Origin: an uncultured Armatimonadota bacterium
GTDB lineage: Bacteria > Armatimonadota > Armatimonadia > Armatimonadales > Armatimonadaceae
Assembly: GCA_903910385.1 (NCBI GenBank)
Contig: CAIVZM010000055.1
Location: forward strand, 1-64,000
DNA: 64,000 nt
Direction of reading: 5' to 3'
Shown here: positions 46,433 to 56,708 of the stretch, in pieces
Layout: the number at the start of each line of letters is the position of its first letter
How positions within the stretch are numbered: the first letter of the stretch is position 1
Made by a program: the position numbers and the translations under genes
Notes under the pieces: generated by a model
The model's input: only the letters and a program-made list of their open reading frames with translations
What the model was told of the DNA's origin: nothing
Databases searched by the model: none

Positions 46433-47520
46433 GCGCCGCCTCTGCCGCCGGTCAGAACGGCATAAACTCCAGGAGATAGTGCGCGTAAAACCCCACCGCA
46501 TGTCAGTACAAACGCGATTGTGATTAGCGGAAGAAGAAGATAGACAGCCATCTGTATCGTCGCGGAGACGCCCATTATCGCCAGAGCGGAATTGCTGAGC
46601 AAATTCAAAATCGGTTCATGCGCCGCGTAAAGAAAGAAGGTCATGGAAGTTACGCTCAGAAGTGTCTCGCGGGAGTGGAGCCAGTCGCCTATCAGATCGT
46701 AGCCGAACCATACAGCGAAAAAGCCGCAAAGGATCGCGATCTTGTGGAGGGGGATCAAAACATCGGGAATCGCCATGGGGTTTCCGGCATAGGCGTACGA
46801 AGTCTTGAACGCAAGAACCGTGACCCAGAGAATCCACAGTATTACCGGAATGATGGCATGGATTTTTCGGGACGGCCTGATTTCTTTCTGGGAGAGCCAT
46901 GCCCCGAACAGGAAAAAAAGCAACCCCTCCGACTCCATGATTTTCAAATCGTAGTGCAAGAACCAGATCACAAGTATCGGTATCAACGCCAGAAAGGAGA
47001 CATAGCGGATTGCAAAGTACAGAAGCGGCGCGAGAAACGTATAAAGCAATAAATCTCGTAAGAACCACAGTTGAAAAGGAACCGGGTTGATAAAAAGCCG
47101 GTACAGAAGCCATTCATGATTGATGGGAAAGTCGCGGATTTCCCAGTAATCGATAGCCGGTCGAACCGCCGGGATCTGTAAGAGGAAGGTGGTTAACACC
47201 AACCCCCAGACGCTCCATAGCAGATAAGGGATGCCAACCGTGGATAAACGGCGTACGAATTTTTCCGCGAATCCGGTGGCATCCGGTGTCAGATTTCGGA
47301 AGTACAGGTATCCGGAGATCGCAAAAAAGAGCGGAACGGCGAACCTGCCAATACCGTTCGCAATGAAATATTGCGTGAAACTGTTGATTCCGCGTGGGTC
47401 AATAATCGGCGACCAAGGCAACAGGTAGCGGTCGGCGAGATTATAGGCGTGGATATAAACGACCGCAATAATCGAAATCAGGGAGAGAACCCGAATTTTC
47501 TTACTGAGATAGTCGTCCAC
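46429..47520 (-). CDS. Acyltransferase family 3 (OafA-like) membrane protein
   Basis: A 363-residue protein with about ten membrane helices. The N-terminal IAVVYIHAYN contains the catalytic-type His of the family, followed by FAVPLFFAISGYLYFRNLT, the second hallmark. Acyltransferase-3 proteins move acetyl or succinyl groups onto surface polysaccharides or peptidoglycan. The stop overlaps the GTG of the PemK-like gene. The upstream lipocalin-like gene is 52 bases away on the same strand. Confidence 0.85.
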   Translation of the reverse strand: MDDYLSKKIRVLSLISIIAVVYIHAYNLADRYLLPWSPIIDPRGINSFTQYFIANGIGRFAVPLFFAISGYLYFRNLTPDATGFAEKFVRRLSTVGIPYLLWSVWGLVLTTFLLQIPAVRPAIDYWEIRDFPINHEWLLYRLFINPVPFQLWFLRDLLLYTFLAPLLYFAIRYVSFLALIPILVIWFLHYDLKIMESEGLLFFLFGAWLSQKEIRPSRKIHAIIPVILWILWVTVLAFKTSYAYAGNPMAIPDVLIPLHKIAILCGFFAVWFGYDLIGDWLHSRETLLSVTSMTFFLYAAHEPILNLLSNSALAIMGVSATIQMAVYLLLPLITIAFVLTCGGVLRALSPGVYAVLTGGRGGA

Positions 47521-47571
47521 AGTCCTTTAGACAGTTTCCATCCGGCTTCCGTTACACTCCGCTGACGACCC

Positions 47572-48840
47572 TTATTTTGTTGTTTTGTTCGCTTTTACCG
47601 CCGAAGGTTGATATCCGACCAGTTCCATGAAGCCTCGTCCTGTGACAGGCGTCCCGTTGCGGGTTCCGGTAGCGGTGACGACTCCCTCCCATATGGCGGT
47701 TCCCACTCCCAGGACAGGAATAGTCTGGTCGGCGAAAGCGGGGCGCATCTCCAGCGTATAGCCGGACTTCGGCAATGTCACGGTAAAACCTGCCGGGAAA
47801 CTGATACCCGTCTCTTTATCGTTGTAGAGACCGAGCGGTTTGAAGATGGTGGGAGTTTCGACGATTTGCTTGCCGTCTTTGTCCAGAATGGTCGCCTGCA
47901 CCTCTACCACCTTTCCGGTGATGGCATCCCGGATACGGTTGAAAATCAGGTCTGATCCGTCTTCGAGTTGAAGTCCGAACCAGTCCCATCCGTAATTGGT
48001 GATGTAGCCGGGCGATCCCCACTGACGGTCTATCCAGCCAAGCCCGGTCACCTTTTCGGTTGCGCTGCCGATGGTGAGCGATCCGGTCGCATTCATACGG
48101 GTCAGGGAAAGATAGTACATCTGATCGACTTTCTTGAGGAAGCCTGTGCCATCTTCGCTCCCGGCGAGCATCTCCGGGCGTGTCGGTTGGGCGAGGGTCA
48201 TCTCCAACTGGAAAGGGTTCGCCTTGTCCATGCCACGGGTGACGGAATCCCATGTTCTGGCATCTTCACTGGTTTGAATGAGAGAACTTCCCGCCATAGC
48301 AATAGAAAAGTGAGGCGTCTTTTTCACTTCGGCGTCGCTATCCAGAGCGGTATGCGGTTGTGGCAGCTTTCCTTTTTGCACCATGCCCAGCAATTGCATA
48401 GGTCGAGGATCATCCGGTTTCGCCATCGCCGCCATCGGCAGGAATGATTTCAGTAACAACAGATTCGATTTGTCCAGAATAGAGGCGGCATACCGCTTCT
48501 TCGCGGATAGATCGATCAGCGAATGAATCAGGTAATGCCCCTTTTTCTCCCCGATGCCGGTGCGGAAGTACGAACCGATAACGGCATAATCCTTACCGCT
48601 CTCCGTCTTTAGAAAAGCCCAGTAATACCACCATTCGATGCTCGCCGACGCATCATGCGGCCTCGCATCCAGCGGAAACCGGACGGGTTCGGTACGCTTT
48701 TCCACCGTTCGTGCGGATAGTGGCAAAGGCAATGTCGGCGGAGAAGCGGGTTGTGGCGTCTGCGCCTGACCGGCAATTGTCAGGGACAGTCCGACGGCAA
48801 AGGATAGCATACAGCGATAGAGGAAACGGCTAGTCGTCAT
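47572..48840 (-). CDS. CrtC/AttH-like lipocalin-domain exported protein
   Basis: A 422-residue exported protein with a signal peptide (MLSFAVGLSLTIAGQAQ). The mature part matches the AttH/CrtC (hydroxyneurosporene synthase-like) family: SIEWWYYWAFL near residue 68, LIHSLIDLSAKKRYAA, GLGWIDRQWGSPGY, and LQLEDGSDLIFNRI. Members include carotenoid hydratases and secreted lipocalin-like hydratases; here a lipid- or ligand-handling role in the periplasm is likely. No carotenoid genes are nearby. It is co-directional with the acyltransferase. Confidence 0.82.
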   Translation of the reverse strand: MTTSRFLYRCMLSFAVGLSLTIAGQAQTPQPASPPTLPLPLSARTVEKRTEPVRFPLDARPHDASASIEWWYYWAFLKTESGKDYAVIGSYFRTGIGEKKGHYLIHSLIDLSAKKRYAASILDKSNLLLLKSFLPMAAMAKPDDPRPMQLLGMVQKGKLPQPHTALDSDAEVKKTPHFSIAMAGSSLIQTSEDARTWDSVTRGMDKANPFQLEMTLAQPTRPEMLAGSEDGTGFLKKVDQMYYLSLTRMNATGSLTIGSATEKVTGLGWIDRQWGSPGYITNYGWDWFGLQLEDGSDLIFNRIRDAITGKVVEVQATILDKDGKQIVETPTIFKPLGLYNDKETGISFPAGFTVTLPKSGYTLEMRPAFADQTIPVLGVGTAIWEGVVTATGTRNGTPVTGRGFMELVGYQPSAVKANKTTK

Positions 48841-48905
48841 GATTCAATCTTTCTCAACAGTGTATACAACAGCGCCCGTCGCGATTGCGTTTCCGTTCTT
48901 GAGGA

Positions 48906-51260
48906 TTAATACGACGATGGTAGCTCCGCTTGATGCCGACGGATAATTTCTAACACCGCCTCACCGTATTTCGCTGATTTGGCGGGACCGATGCCAGGAA
49001 TGTTCAGGAGATCGAATTCATTGGCGGGTTGTCGGGCGGCGAGTGCAGAGAGGACTTTGTCGCCGAAGACGACATACGGGGGATAGTTTTCCGCCTGAGC
49101 GACGTCATAACGCCAGGAACGGAGCTTCTCATATAACCGGGTATCCACCTCTCCCGCTTCTTCAGGAGCCGCCGTCGCCCCGCTACGTGACCTTCGCGAC
49201 GAAGACGAAGCGATGGAAACAGCTTTAGGGGCGGGCGAACTGCGCCAGATGATATCGCAGGCGCCCTCCGTGATACAGTCTTCCCCGGCGTGAGTGAGGT
49301 AGAGCCTGCGGTACTCGTCTTCTTCCTCGCGGCGCAGATACTCCGCATCGGTCAGGGCATCGATCAGGCGTTCCACTTCCGCCTTCTTCCACCCGGTAAG
49401 AGAGCCGAAAGCGTTAGTGCGGGTTGGTTTGACCGGGGCGTCGGGCGTTCCCCTCAAAATTCGCGTCAGACCGGGTTTACCCACTGCGAAGGGGGAGAAC
49501 CCTTTTGTCAGGTCATGTACCGCACGAAGCGCGGCGATAGGCGCCAGCGCCGGGTCAATAGTCGATCGTTGGGTATCAGAGGCAGACGATTGTTCACCGA
49601 CGGGCGATTCTCCGGTGCAAACATCGCAACGTCCGCAGTTACGGTGCGGCCATCGGTCACCGAAGTATCGGGCGATCGCCGCATGGCGACAGTAGTCCTT
49701 CCGGGCATAGTCACGCATCGCTTCCACTCGTTCCAGAGCGCCCTGTTCGCGGTGTTTAAGCATCGCTTCCATTCGCGCTTTCGCATCGGCGGGAGCGGGC
49801 AAAAGTTCGATCAGCCATGAACGGGGGCCGGGGCGATACGAGACAAATCCCTCATCCTGATAGTGAAGCGCCGCCGCTTCGAGTTCCGGCAGGGCGGCGA
49901 ATGCATGGGCGGAAAGATACTGAGGCGTAAAGTCGCCGCCATCGCCAATCGCGTTCGCCCACGGCAGCCAGTCCGGGGTGCGGAGCGCATTACTGTCCGG
50001 CAGGGGATTGAGGCTCATGCGACGGGGGATGTCCGTATGACGCGCCAGCATTTCCGCTTCCTCCAGCAATGGCAGGACGGAACGGACAATATCTTCCTGC
50101 GCTTCCTCGCCGCCAGTCAGTTGCGCCATGTCGATGGGGCCAATCGTGTCGGGCTTCAGGGCGCGTTGAATGGCGTTATAAACCCCGCGCACATCCGGCA
50201 GGGTCAACGTTTCCTCGCGAAGGTGACGTGAAGCGTTGGTCGCATCGGCGTTGGAATACAGGACGACGCACTGCGCCGGAAGCCCGTCACGCCCGGCGCG
50301 TCCGGCTTCCTGATAGTAATTTTCCAGATTGCGCGATGGATGAAAATGGAGGATGAAGCGGATGTCGCTTTTATCCACTCCCATTCCGAAAGCGACTGTC
50401 GCCGCCATGACGCGCACCTTGCCCTGCATGAATCGATCCTGTGCGGCGGCGCGTTCTGTGGGAGGCAGTCCGGCATGGTAAAAGCCCGCCGATACCCCGT
50501 GACGCGAAAGCATACGGGCGAGTTGCTCCACCTTGTCCCGTGACCCGGCATAGACCAGACCTGCGCCCGGCGTATTCTTACAAAAATCGAGGGTCGCGGT
50601 TAGTTTTTCATCTTCCGACGCGGTTCGATGGCAGGCGAGAAACAGATTGTCCCGAAAGGTCGGGCGGACGATACGGTGCATCTCTCGTCCGATCTGCTTT
50701 TCGATATCGTTGGCGATTTCCGGCGTCGCCGTCGCGGTGACCGCAAGAACGGAACGAGGATTGAGCGCCTTGATCGCCTTGCCGACGGCGCGGTAGTCCG
50801 GGCGGAAGTCATGCCCCCATTGTGAGATACAGTGCGCTTCATCGATTACCGCCAGAGATACCCCGGCGCGTCGAAGGGCATGAATAAATGGCGGCTGACG
50901 CAAACGTTCCGGCGCGGCGTAAACCAGTTTGATCTCCCCTTTGCGTACCCGTTCGATGCGCCGACCGATCTCTCCCGGTTCCAGAGAGGAGTTGATGACA
51001 GTGGCGCGTGCAGCAACCGGAGGAGGCAGGTTTTCCGTCTGATCTTTCATCAATGCGATCAGGGGGGAAAGGATCAGGGTCGCGCCCGGCAGAAGCATGG
51101 CGGGAAGTTGGTAGGTCAGCGATTTTCCGCCGCCTGTCGGCAACACTGCCAGTGTGTCCTTCCCTGCCAGTGCGGATTCTACTATCTCTCGCTGTCCGGG
51201 CCGGAAGTCGTCATGCCCGAAAAGATACTGCAATTCCGCCTGAAGTTCATCCGCCGCCAT
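48906..51260 (-). CDS. recQ: ATP-dependent DNA helicase RecQ
   Basis: A 784-residue RecQ from the ATG at 51260. The helicase core has FRPGQREIVE, LPTGGGKSLTYQLPA (Walker A), VIDEAHCISQWGHDFRPDY (DEAH box) and the QxxGRAGRDG motif. The zinc-binding RQC region shows DYCRHAAIARYFGD and CGRCDVC. A C-terminal HRDC domain (LRSWRYDVAQAENYPPYVVF, IPGIGPAKSAKYGEAVLEII) completes the usual layout. It unwinds DNA in recombination and fork repair. The frame continues to 51323 but lacks a ribosome site. Confidence 0.95.
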   Translation of the reverse strand: MAADELQAELQYLFGHDDFRPGQREIVESALAGKDTLAVLPTGGGKSLTYQLPAMLLPGATLILSPLIALMKDQTENLPPPVAARATVINSSLEPGEIGRRIERVRKGEIKLVYAAPERLRQPPFIHALRRAGVSLAVIDEAHCISQWGHDFRPDYRAVGKAIKALNPRSVLAVTATATPEIANDIEKQIGREMHRIVRPTFRDNLFLACHRTASEDEKLTATLDFCKNTPGAGLVYAGSRDKVEQLARMLSRHGVSAGFYHAGLPPTERAAAQDRFMQGKVRVMAATVAFGMGVDKSDIRFILHFHPSRNLENYYQEAGRAGRDGLPAQCVVLYSNADATNASRHLREETLTLPDVRGVYNAIQRALKPDTIGPIDMAQLTGGEEAQEDIVRSVLPLLEEAEMLARHTDIPRRMSLNPLPDSNALRTPDWLPWANAIGDGGDFTPQYLSAHAFAALPELEAAALHYQDEGFVSYRPGPRSWLIELLPAPADAKARMEAMLKHREQGALERVEAMRDYARKDYCRHAAIARYFGDRWPHRNCGRCDVCTGESPVGEQSSASDTQRSTIDPALAPIAALRAVHDLTKGFSPFAVGKPGLTRILRGTPDAPVKPTRTNAFGSLTGWKKAEVERLIDALTDAEYLRREEEDEYRRLYLTHAGEDCITEGACDIIWRSSPAPKAVSIASSSSRRSRSGATAAPEEAGEVDTRLYEKLRSWRYDVAQAENYPPYVVFGDKVLSALAARQPANEFDLLNIPGIGPAKSAKYGEAVLEIIRRHQAELPSSY

Positions 51261-51453
51261 AGCATTATTGTACAGCAGTCTCCTCCATTTTTTCTCTGCG
51301 GGCAATACTCCGGGGCTTGCCATGTTCTGACTGTCTGTGGCTCTGAGTCCGCAGAACTACGGCAAATATACCGGGGCTTGCCTCGGAGAAAATTATTGAG
51401 ATCGAATATCGAATGTTTCTCAACCGGAGGAAGTTGTGAGATTATCAATCTGG

Positions 51454-53193
51454 CTACGGATTGCCAGGCAGGTCGCCTTTAGCCTTCAGTGTGTCGGATT
51501 TCGCTTCCGTGAAGCGGTAAAAGATCAAGTTGGATTCTGGCAATTCCGGAAATTGCGCGATTACGATCTTTGTTTCGCCGATAATCTCCGCCCGCAATCC
51601 GGGATTTTTTCGCAACATATACATGACCCAGCTATCCCCGGCATGAGGGTCCTCAGCGACGACAAATTGTAAACTTTTGATGACTTCGGATGACGGAGTG
51701 ACGATATGATCTCTTAGGTAAGTGCGCCCCAATGCTTTTAGATTAACATTACTGGTAACACGGCCGCCCAATTCGTGCGCCGCGTTCGCGAATTCATCGT
51801 CAGCTATAAACAAATACTGGTACTTGGGTACTGTCTGGTAAAAGTAGCACTCCGGGAACAGCATTGGATACGAAATTATGATAGGGGTAGAAAGCGGAAC
51901 GCCACTTCGCATCAAGGAATTGTTGATTGCTATTGTGTTTGCCACTGTACTTAATGGTTTATTGCTTAATGGGAATTTTTTTAGCTGATACCATAGTGAC
52001 AAAGTTCCTATGAGACACACTGCGGAGAAATAGGCGAACAGTGTCCTCTGACGATTCCCGTCTTCGATGTATTGCCAGTTTACGCTAATATAGAGACAGT
52101 AGGCAATGACCAAACTCAAACCCTGCCACAATGGCATGAAGTAACGTCCAATGAAACAGGGAGTAAAGAGAATGGAGTAGATGTAGCCGATAATCAGTGG
52201 TACGAAGATAAAAAACAACCCGAATAACAATAAAGGCGTATCTGTGGTCACGTTCGGATTGGCAAAATTATCAGTCCATCGGGTTCGCTTATGTTTGAGT
52301 AAACCTGCGACATAAAGTGAGATCAGGGCAATGAAGAAAAAAGCGCTCGATGAAAATGCAATCTTGAAAAAAGGGACGAGAGTAGGCAAATTAATCCATG
52401 TTTTCCCGCCGAATGCCGCCTGTTGCACACTGCTAGTATGGCCCCAGATGGCGAAAAAGATCGCCCATGAAAGGACTATAGCAATGGCGTTTTCCCATCC
52501 TGTAATTAACTCTCTGGGTTCTCGACGACGCATGAAAACTCGTATGTTTTGTACAACTTGCGCCAGTAGGAGCGACCCGCTATAGAACAGGCCGAATGTG
52601 TGTGTGAATGTCGCCGCAGTCGCTGACAGGAACAGAAAAATTGCCCTTAGTACTGGAGACAGTCGTTCAGTGTCGCGACTGAAATAGACGTAGAGCATTA
52701 GCGTGCTAAAGAAACAGTACAATCCGTAGAATCTCGCCTCGCGTACTTGAGCCAGAACCGGAGGGACGAAAGTGGTTGCTATGATGGCGGAAGCCGATAC
52801 CAGTGCGCCATAGCGTGGACGTAGCAGCCGCCAGAGCAGAAAGACTACTCCTGCAAACGACAAAGTTGAGAGCGAACGGAGAGCAAGGAGAGTATCGCCC
52901 ACTAAATGGACATATCCCCAGAGTACGATGAAATACAGTGGTGGCGCCGTGTTCATCGGCTCGCGACACGATGCAATCATATGGGCAAACGAAGGGTCGG
53001 TTGCCGGATAATACGTTAATATCTCATCATACCAAAATGGGCGATTGACCGACGCAAAAAGATATGCCACCAGAACCAATCCGACGGCGAACGGAAACAG
53101 ATTCACATACGGATTAAGGCGGATTCGATTACTGTCCGTTATTCCTATACCGTGGCGACGTCTATTGTCTGAAACTTCTGTTTGAATCTTCAT
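51454..53193 (-). CDS. GT39-like membrane glycosyltransferase
   Basis: A 579-residue protein with about eleven membrane helices. RPFWYDEILTYYPATDPSF carries the Asp-Glu pair of the first extracytoplasmic loop, and the stretch MNTAPPLYFIVLWGY matches the second GT-C loop motif. The C-terminal soluble part (from about 460) is periplasmic, with PSNLIFYRF at its end. It likely transfers sugars from a polyprenyl-phosphate donor made by the GT2 next to it. The start at 53193 (MKIQTEV) follows GGGG; an in-frame ATG at 53205 is an alternative. It overlaps the GT2 gene by 32 bases. Its DNA is more AT-rich than most of the window. Confidence 0.8.
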   Translation of the reverse strand: MKIQTEVSDNRRRHGIGITDSNRIRLNPYVNLFPFAVGLVLVAYLFASVNRPFWYDEILTYYPATDPSFAHMIASCREPMNTAPPLYFIVLWGYVHLVGDTLLALRSLSTLSFAGVVFLLWRLLRPRYGALVSASAIIATTFVPPVLAQVREARFYGLYCFFSTLMLYVYFSRDTERLSPVLRAIFLFLSATAATFTHTFGLFYSGSLLLAQVVQNIRVFMRRREPRELITGWENAIAIVLSWAIFFAIWGHTSSVQQAAFGGKTWINLPTLVPFFKIAFSSSAFFFIALISLYVAGLLKHKRTRWTDNFANPNVTTDTPLLLFGLFFIFVPLIIGYIYSILFTPCFIGRYFMPLWQGLSLVIAYCLYISVNWQYIEDGNRQRTLFAYFSAVCLIGTLSLWYQLKKFPLSNKPLSTVANTIAINNSLMRSGVPLSTPIIISYPMLFPECYFYQTVPKYQYLFIADDEFANAAHELGGRVTSNVNLKALGRTYLRDHIVTPSSEVIKSLQFVVAEDPHAGDSWVMYMLRKNPGLRAEIIGETKIVIAQFPELPESNLIFYRFTEAKSDTLKAKGDLPGNP

Positions 53194-54010
53194 TAATGTC
53201 CCCATACCTGTAGGCGGCTTCCTGTTTGGCGGCATGCCTGGCTTGCGTCTCGCGGTGGTAATCGCGCTTGGAAAGCAGTTTTTCCAGCAGGACGTATAAC
53301 ACAATGAACAGATAGCGGCTGCCCTGCTCCTTGAGTTTTAGTTTGGAGATGCCCGCTTCGCGATTTGTCCAGGAAATCGGCACAATCTTAAAGGAATAGC
53401 CACGAACGATCGCCTTGAGCGGTAGTTCGACCGTCAGGTTGAAGTGATGTGAGAGGATAGGTTGAATGCCGTCGATGACTTCCTTACGATATGCCTTGAA
53501 GGCGTTCGTCACATCATTATAGTGCAAACCGAACAATATTTTGACGAAGAAGTTCGCTAATCGGTTAATGACCAGTTTGAAGCCGGGATAATCGATAATT
53601 TTTGAACCTTCGATAAATCGTGACCCAAAAACGCAGTCCGCACCCGCCTGAATTTCCCGGTAGTAGGTCACAATGTCTCTGGGCGAGTCCGAAAGGTCTG
53701 CCATAACGATCGCGACAGCGTCGCCTCGGAAGTCACTTAGGCCGCACCGTACCGCGAAACCGAAGCCATGCGGCGGTTGGTTGTTCCGGTAGCGCATCTG
53801 TGGATAGCGGGAGCATAGGTCTTGCAGAATCGTCTCCGTACGGTCAGAACTGTTGTCATTGACGACGAGGATTTCTATATCAGATATTCCCTGCGCCTCA
53901 AACTCTTCGATAATGCTGACACAGGTCTTTTCGACGACATCTTCCTCGTTATGAGCGGGTATGACGATAGAAAAGAACGGTTTATTCGTTGTCAGGTCAT
54001 TTTCCGTCAT
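53162..54010 (-). CDS. GT2 polyprenyl-phosphate sugar transferase (DPM1-like)
   Basis: A 282-residue GT-A fold glycosyltransferase family 2 protein. FSIVIPAHNEEDVVEKT is the family start, VVNDNSSDRTETIL is the nucleotide-binding loop, and VMADLSDSPRDIV takes the place of the DxD region (Asp, Ser, Asp). FGSRFIEGSKI and SYLFIVLYVLLEKLLSKR follow; the latter may be a C-terminal amphipathic or membrane-bound helix. It probably loads a sugar on polyprenyl phosphate for the neighbouring GT39-like enzyme. It begins 45 bases after the epimerase gene. Confidence 0.88.
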   Translation of the reverse strand: MTENDLTTNKPFFSIVIPAHNEEDVVEKTCVSIIEEFEAQGISDIEILVVNDNSSDRTETILQDLCSRYPQMRYRNNQPPHGFGFAVRCGLSDFRGDAVAIVMADLSDSPRDIVTYYREIQAGADCVFGSRFIEGSKIIDYPGFKLVINRLANFFVKILFGLHYNDVTNAFKAYRKEVIDGIQPILSHHFNLTVELPLKAIVRGYSFKIVPISWTNREAGISKLKLKEQGSRYLFIVLYVLLEKLLSKRDYHRETQARHAAKQEAAYRYGDINEDSNRSFRQ

Positions 54011-54055
54011 TTCGACTCCCGGTATTTATGGGAAAAGCACGAATCTCACAGTAGT

Positions 54056-55132
54056 TCATGCCGGAAGCCTTGCCCAGCGTTCCCTGTTGAAATCATAGAT
54101 ACCTTCAAGGATGTTCCGGATATTTCTGGTGTGCTTCCATTCCGGGTAGTGAGACTGGAATTTGCTGACATCGCTAATCCACCAGATGTGGTCGCCGATG
54201 CGGTTCTCGTCAAGATACTCGATATTCATCCGGTTCCCCGTTATGTCTTCGCACAACTGGATGGCTTCCTGCATGGAGCAGTTGCTATACCGTCCCCCGC
54301 CCATGTTGTAAACCTCGCCCTGGCGCGGATTCTGGTAAAAGTGATAGAAAGCGTTCACCAGATCGTAACTGTGGATATTGTCTCGCACCTGCTTGCCCTT
54401 GTACCCGAATATTCGGTATTGCTTACCGGTCGCGGCGCATTTCATTAAGTAGGCAAGGAAACCATGAAGTTCCGCCCCACTATGGCCCGGTCCGGTCAGG
54501 CATCCGCCACGAAAGACGCCGGTCTTCATGCCGAAATATTTGCCGTATTCCTGCACCATGATGTCCGCCGCCGTTTTTGACGCCCCGAAGAGGGAATGCT
54601 TGCAGTCGTCGATGGATAGACTTTCGTCAATGCCGCGTTCAAAATAGTGATGGGATTGATCGATTTCCCAGCGTGTGTCCATTTCGACGAGTGGCAAACG
54701 ATTCGGCGTATCGCCGTAAACCTTGTTGGTAGACGTGAAAATGAACACCGCTTCCGGGCAGAATTGCCGGGTGGCTTCCAGCAGGTTTAGCGTCCCGTTG
54801 GCGTTTACCGTGAAGTCGGTGAATGGTTCTCGCGCCGCCCAATCATGCGAGGGTTGCGCCGCCGTATGAACAATCAGCTTGATATCGGTCCGATAGCGGC
54901 AGAAAATCGCCTTTATCGCTTCAAAATCGCGAATATCGGCGGATACGTTGTTGAAGTTTGTCAGCGATTCCGATAGTTCTGCCAGATTCCATTTCGTGGA
55001 CGCCTCTGCGCCGAAGAAATACTTCCGCATATCGTTATCAATGCCGACGATATCGAATCCTTGCGTTGTTAGAAACTTGACAGTCTCAGACCCGATCAGT
55101 CCCGCAGAACCAGTTACAATTGCAATCGCCAT
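54056..55132 (-). CDS. NAD-dependent epimerase, CDP-paratose 2-epimerase-like
   Basis: A 358-residue extended SDR. The Rossmann motif is [12 protein letters not shown], then [35 protein letters not shown] and the catalytic Tyr-Lys region. The family-specific [17 protein letters not shown] matches the GKQVRD of RfbE/TyvE (CDP-paratose 2-epimerase), which produces tyvelose. The Tyr of the YxxxK motif is not obvious ([15 protein letters not shown]), as Phe replaces it, which could alter activity. Its paralogue is the next gene upstream, 12 bases away. Confidence 0.8.
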   Translation of the reverse strand: MAIAIVTGSAGLIGSETVKFLTTQGFDIVGIDNDMRKYFFGAEASTKWNLAELSESLTNFNNVSADIRDFEAIKAIFCRYRTDIKLIVHTAAQPSHDWAAREPFTDFTVNANGTLNLLEATRQFCPEAVFIFTSTNKVYGDTPNRLPLVEMDTRWEIDQSHHYFERGIDESLSIDDCKHSLFGASKTAADIMVQEYGKYFGMKTGVFRGGCLTGPGHSGAELHGFLAYLMKCAATGKQYRIFGYKGKQVRDNIHSYDLVNAFYHFYQNPRQGEVYNMGGGRYSNCSMQEAIQLCEDITGNRMNIEYLDENRIGDHIWWISDVSKFQSHYPEWKHTRNIRNILEGIYDFNRERWARLPA

Positions 55133-55143
55133 CTCATTGTCCC

Positions 55144-56205
55144 TTAACCCTTCAGTAATCCGGTGAAAGTGTGTTCATTTTCGTGTAGCCAGTCAAAGAT
55201 GTCGGTCAGGATGGTCTCGGGATTTCGTTCCGGTTTCCACTGGAAAGTCGCTTCCGTATCGCCATTATCGGTGACATACCAGATAATATCCGCCGGACGA
55301 TCAACCGGCGAGGCATCGATATTGACTTTGTTGCCGGTAATTTTTTGACAGAGAGCGGTTGTTTCCTGAAGCGACAGGGAGGAGCAGGTCGAACCGCCGA
55401 CGTTGAAAACCTGTCCTCGAAATTCTTCGATACGAGCGATTTGTTTTTCGATCAGGTTGACCAGGTCCTGAATATGCAGGAGGTCGCGCACCTGTTTTCC
55501 CTTGCCGCCAAAGCCTATGTATTTCAGTTCCTTACCGAAATAGTGTTGCGCGAGCCAGAAGGTAAAGACGCCTTGATCGACCTTACCCAGTTGCCACGGC
55601 CCGGCAATGACTCCACATCGGTTAATAATGGCAGGTAAGTTATACGAGTGGCTGTATTCCTGCAGCATAATCTCACTGGCTAATTTCGTCGCTCCATAGA
55701 GGGAGCGCGCGCCGTTGAGGGGGAAATCAGTCGTTACTCCGCTGGCGCTGACCCCGGGACTATCATCGGCATAGCCAAACCGCGTCGCCTCTTCCGAAAA
55801 CGTCAATCGATTCAATCGGTCGTAGGGATAAATTCGTGATGTCGATAGAAAAAGGATCGCCATTCGACGTTGCCGCGCGATTTCAAAGCAATTTAGCGAA
55901 CCTATCAGGTTGTTGTTGACCATAAAGGACGCATCTGCGCCTTGCGTCCCTACAAGGACAGAAGGTTCCGCGCTACACTCAATGATTAAGTCGAAGCTAT
56001 CCGAAGTCCGTTGCAAATCTTCCATGCAACGAATATCGCCATGTACAAAACGGCATCCTGCCGCTTGAATGCGGTTCAGTAAGACTTCCGAACCCCGACG
56101 CGCAAGGTTATCAAAGCAGGTTATGGAGTGACCTTGCGAGCTAAGGGAGACAGCAAGATTCGACCCGATAAATCCGCAACCGCCAGTTATGAGAATGTTT
56201 CGCAT
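55144..56205 (-). CDS. NAD-dependent epimerase, CDP-paratose 2-epimerase-like
   Basis: A 353-residue extended SDR, paralogous to the preceding gene. The start [18 protein letters not shown] has the glycine motif, [10 protein letters not shown] the acidic site, and [14 protein letters not shown] plus [13 protein letters not shown] hold the Tyr-Lys catalytic pair. [18 protein letters not shown] again matches the tyvelose-epimerase branch. It is the first gene of the minus-strand sugar cluster; its start lies about 70 bases after a consensus promoter. Probable role: making a deoxysugar nucleotide for surface glycans. Confidence 0.82.
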   Translation of the reverse strand: MRNILITGGCGFIGSNLAVSLSSQGHSITCFDNLARRGSEVLLNRIQAAGCRFVHGDIRCMEDLQRTSDSFDLIIECSAEPSVLVGTQGADASFMVNNNLIGSLNCFEIARQRRMAILFLSTSRIYPYDRLNRLTFSEEATRFGYADDSPGVSASGVTTDFPLNGARSLYGATKLASEIMLQEYSHSYNLPAIINRCGVIAGPWQLGKVDQGVFTFWLAQHYFGKELKYIGFGGKGKQVRDLLHIQDLVNLIEKQIARIEEFRGQVFNVGGSTCSSLSLQETTALCQKITGNKVNIDASPVDRPADIIWYVTDNGDTEATFQWKPERNPETILTDIFDWLHENEHTFTGLLKG

Positions 56206-56279
56206 TTTTAATATGAATATTGATATTGTATTTTATATATTAAAGACAGTTAAAATACAAGATATGTTGATATGGCAAG

Positions 56280-56309
56280 ATTATACTGTATAAAAGAGTA
56301 TTTTGTCAA
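56280..56309 (-). promoter_or_regulatory. Consensus promoter of the sugar cluster
   Basis: On the minus strand a perfect -35 TTGACA (56304-56309), an 18-base spacer and a perfect -10 TATAAT (56280-56285), in an unusually AT-rich stretch. A second TTGACA lies at 56323-56328. The transcript would have a leader of about 70 bases before the ATG at 56205. Confidence 0.8.
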
Positions 56310-56708
56310 TATATTATAAAAATGTCAAAATTAAAATATATATGATTTTATTGTTTTGAAAGTGGGGTAATGGCGTAAATAAATGGAGTTTTGGGGCAAA
56401 AAAATATGCATAACAGAGGGTTGCATTTCTCCTGCGCAAAGTCGCTGGTGACTCGAATCGTAACGGAGTTACGGCAAACTTCCCGGACGAAGAAGCGAAT
56501 CGTACATAGGGGGCAAATTCAAAGAAGGCGACGGACTCCGTTGATTATCCGAGAAGGTGTTTTCAAATTGGTGGGAACGAAAGAGGATGAAGGGAAAATT
56601 AAAGGAGAGATCGTCCTTTGGTATATAAACTGGTATATAAACCCAATTATGCCAGTCTCGAATGAGATGTATCGCGGGATGAAGGATGTTGAGGGCAAAA
56701 GCGGCTAA
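56310..56708. other. AT-rich intergenic region with a 12-bp tandem repeat
   Basis: No gene recognised. At 56620-56643 a 12-bp motif GGTATATAAACT/C occurs twice in tandem. An open plus-strand frame (56391-56708) lacks a ribosome site and known family; it ends with a TAA and the same frame continues as the decayed segment at 56709. Confidence 0.4.
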
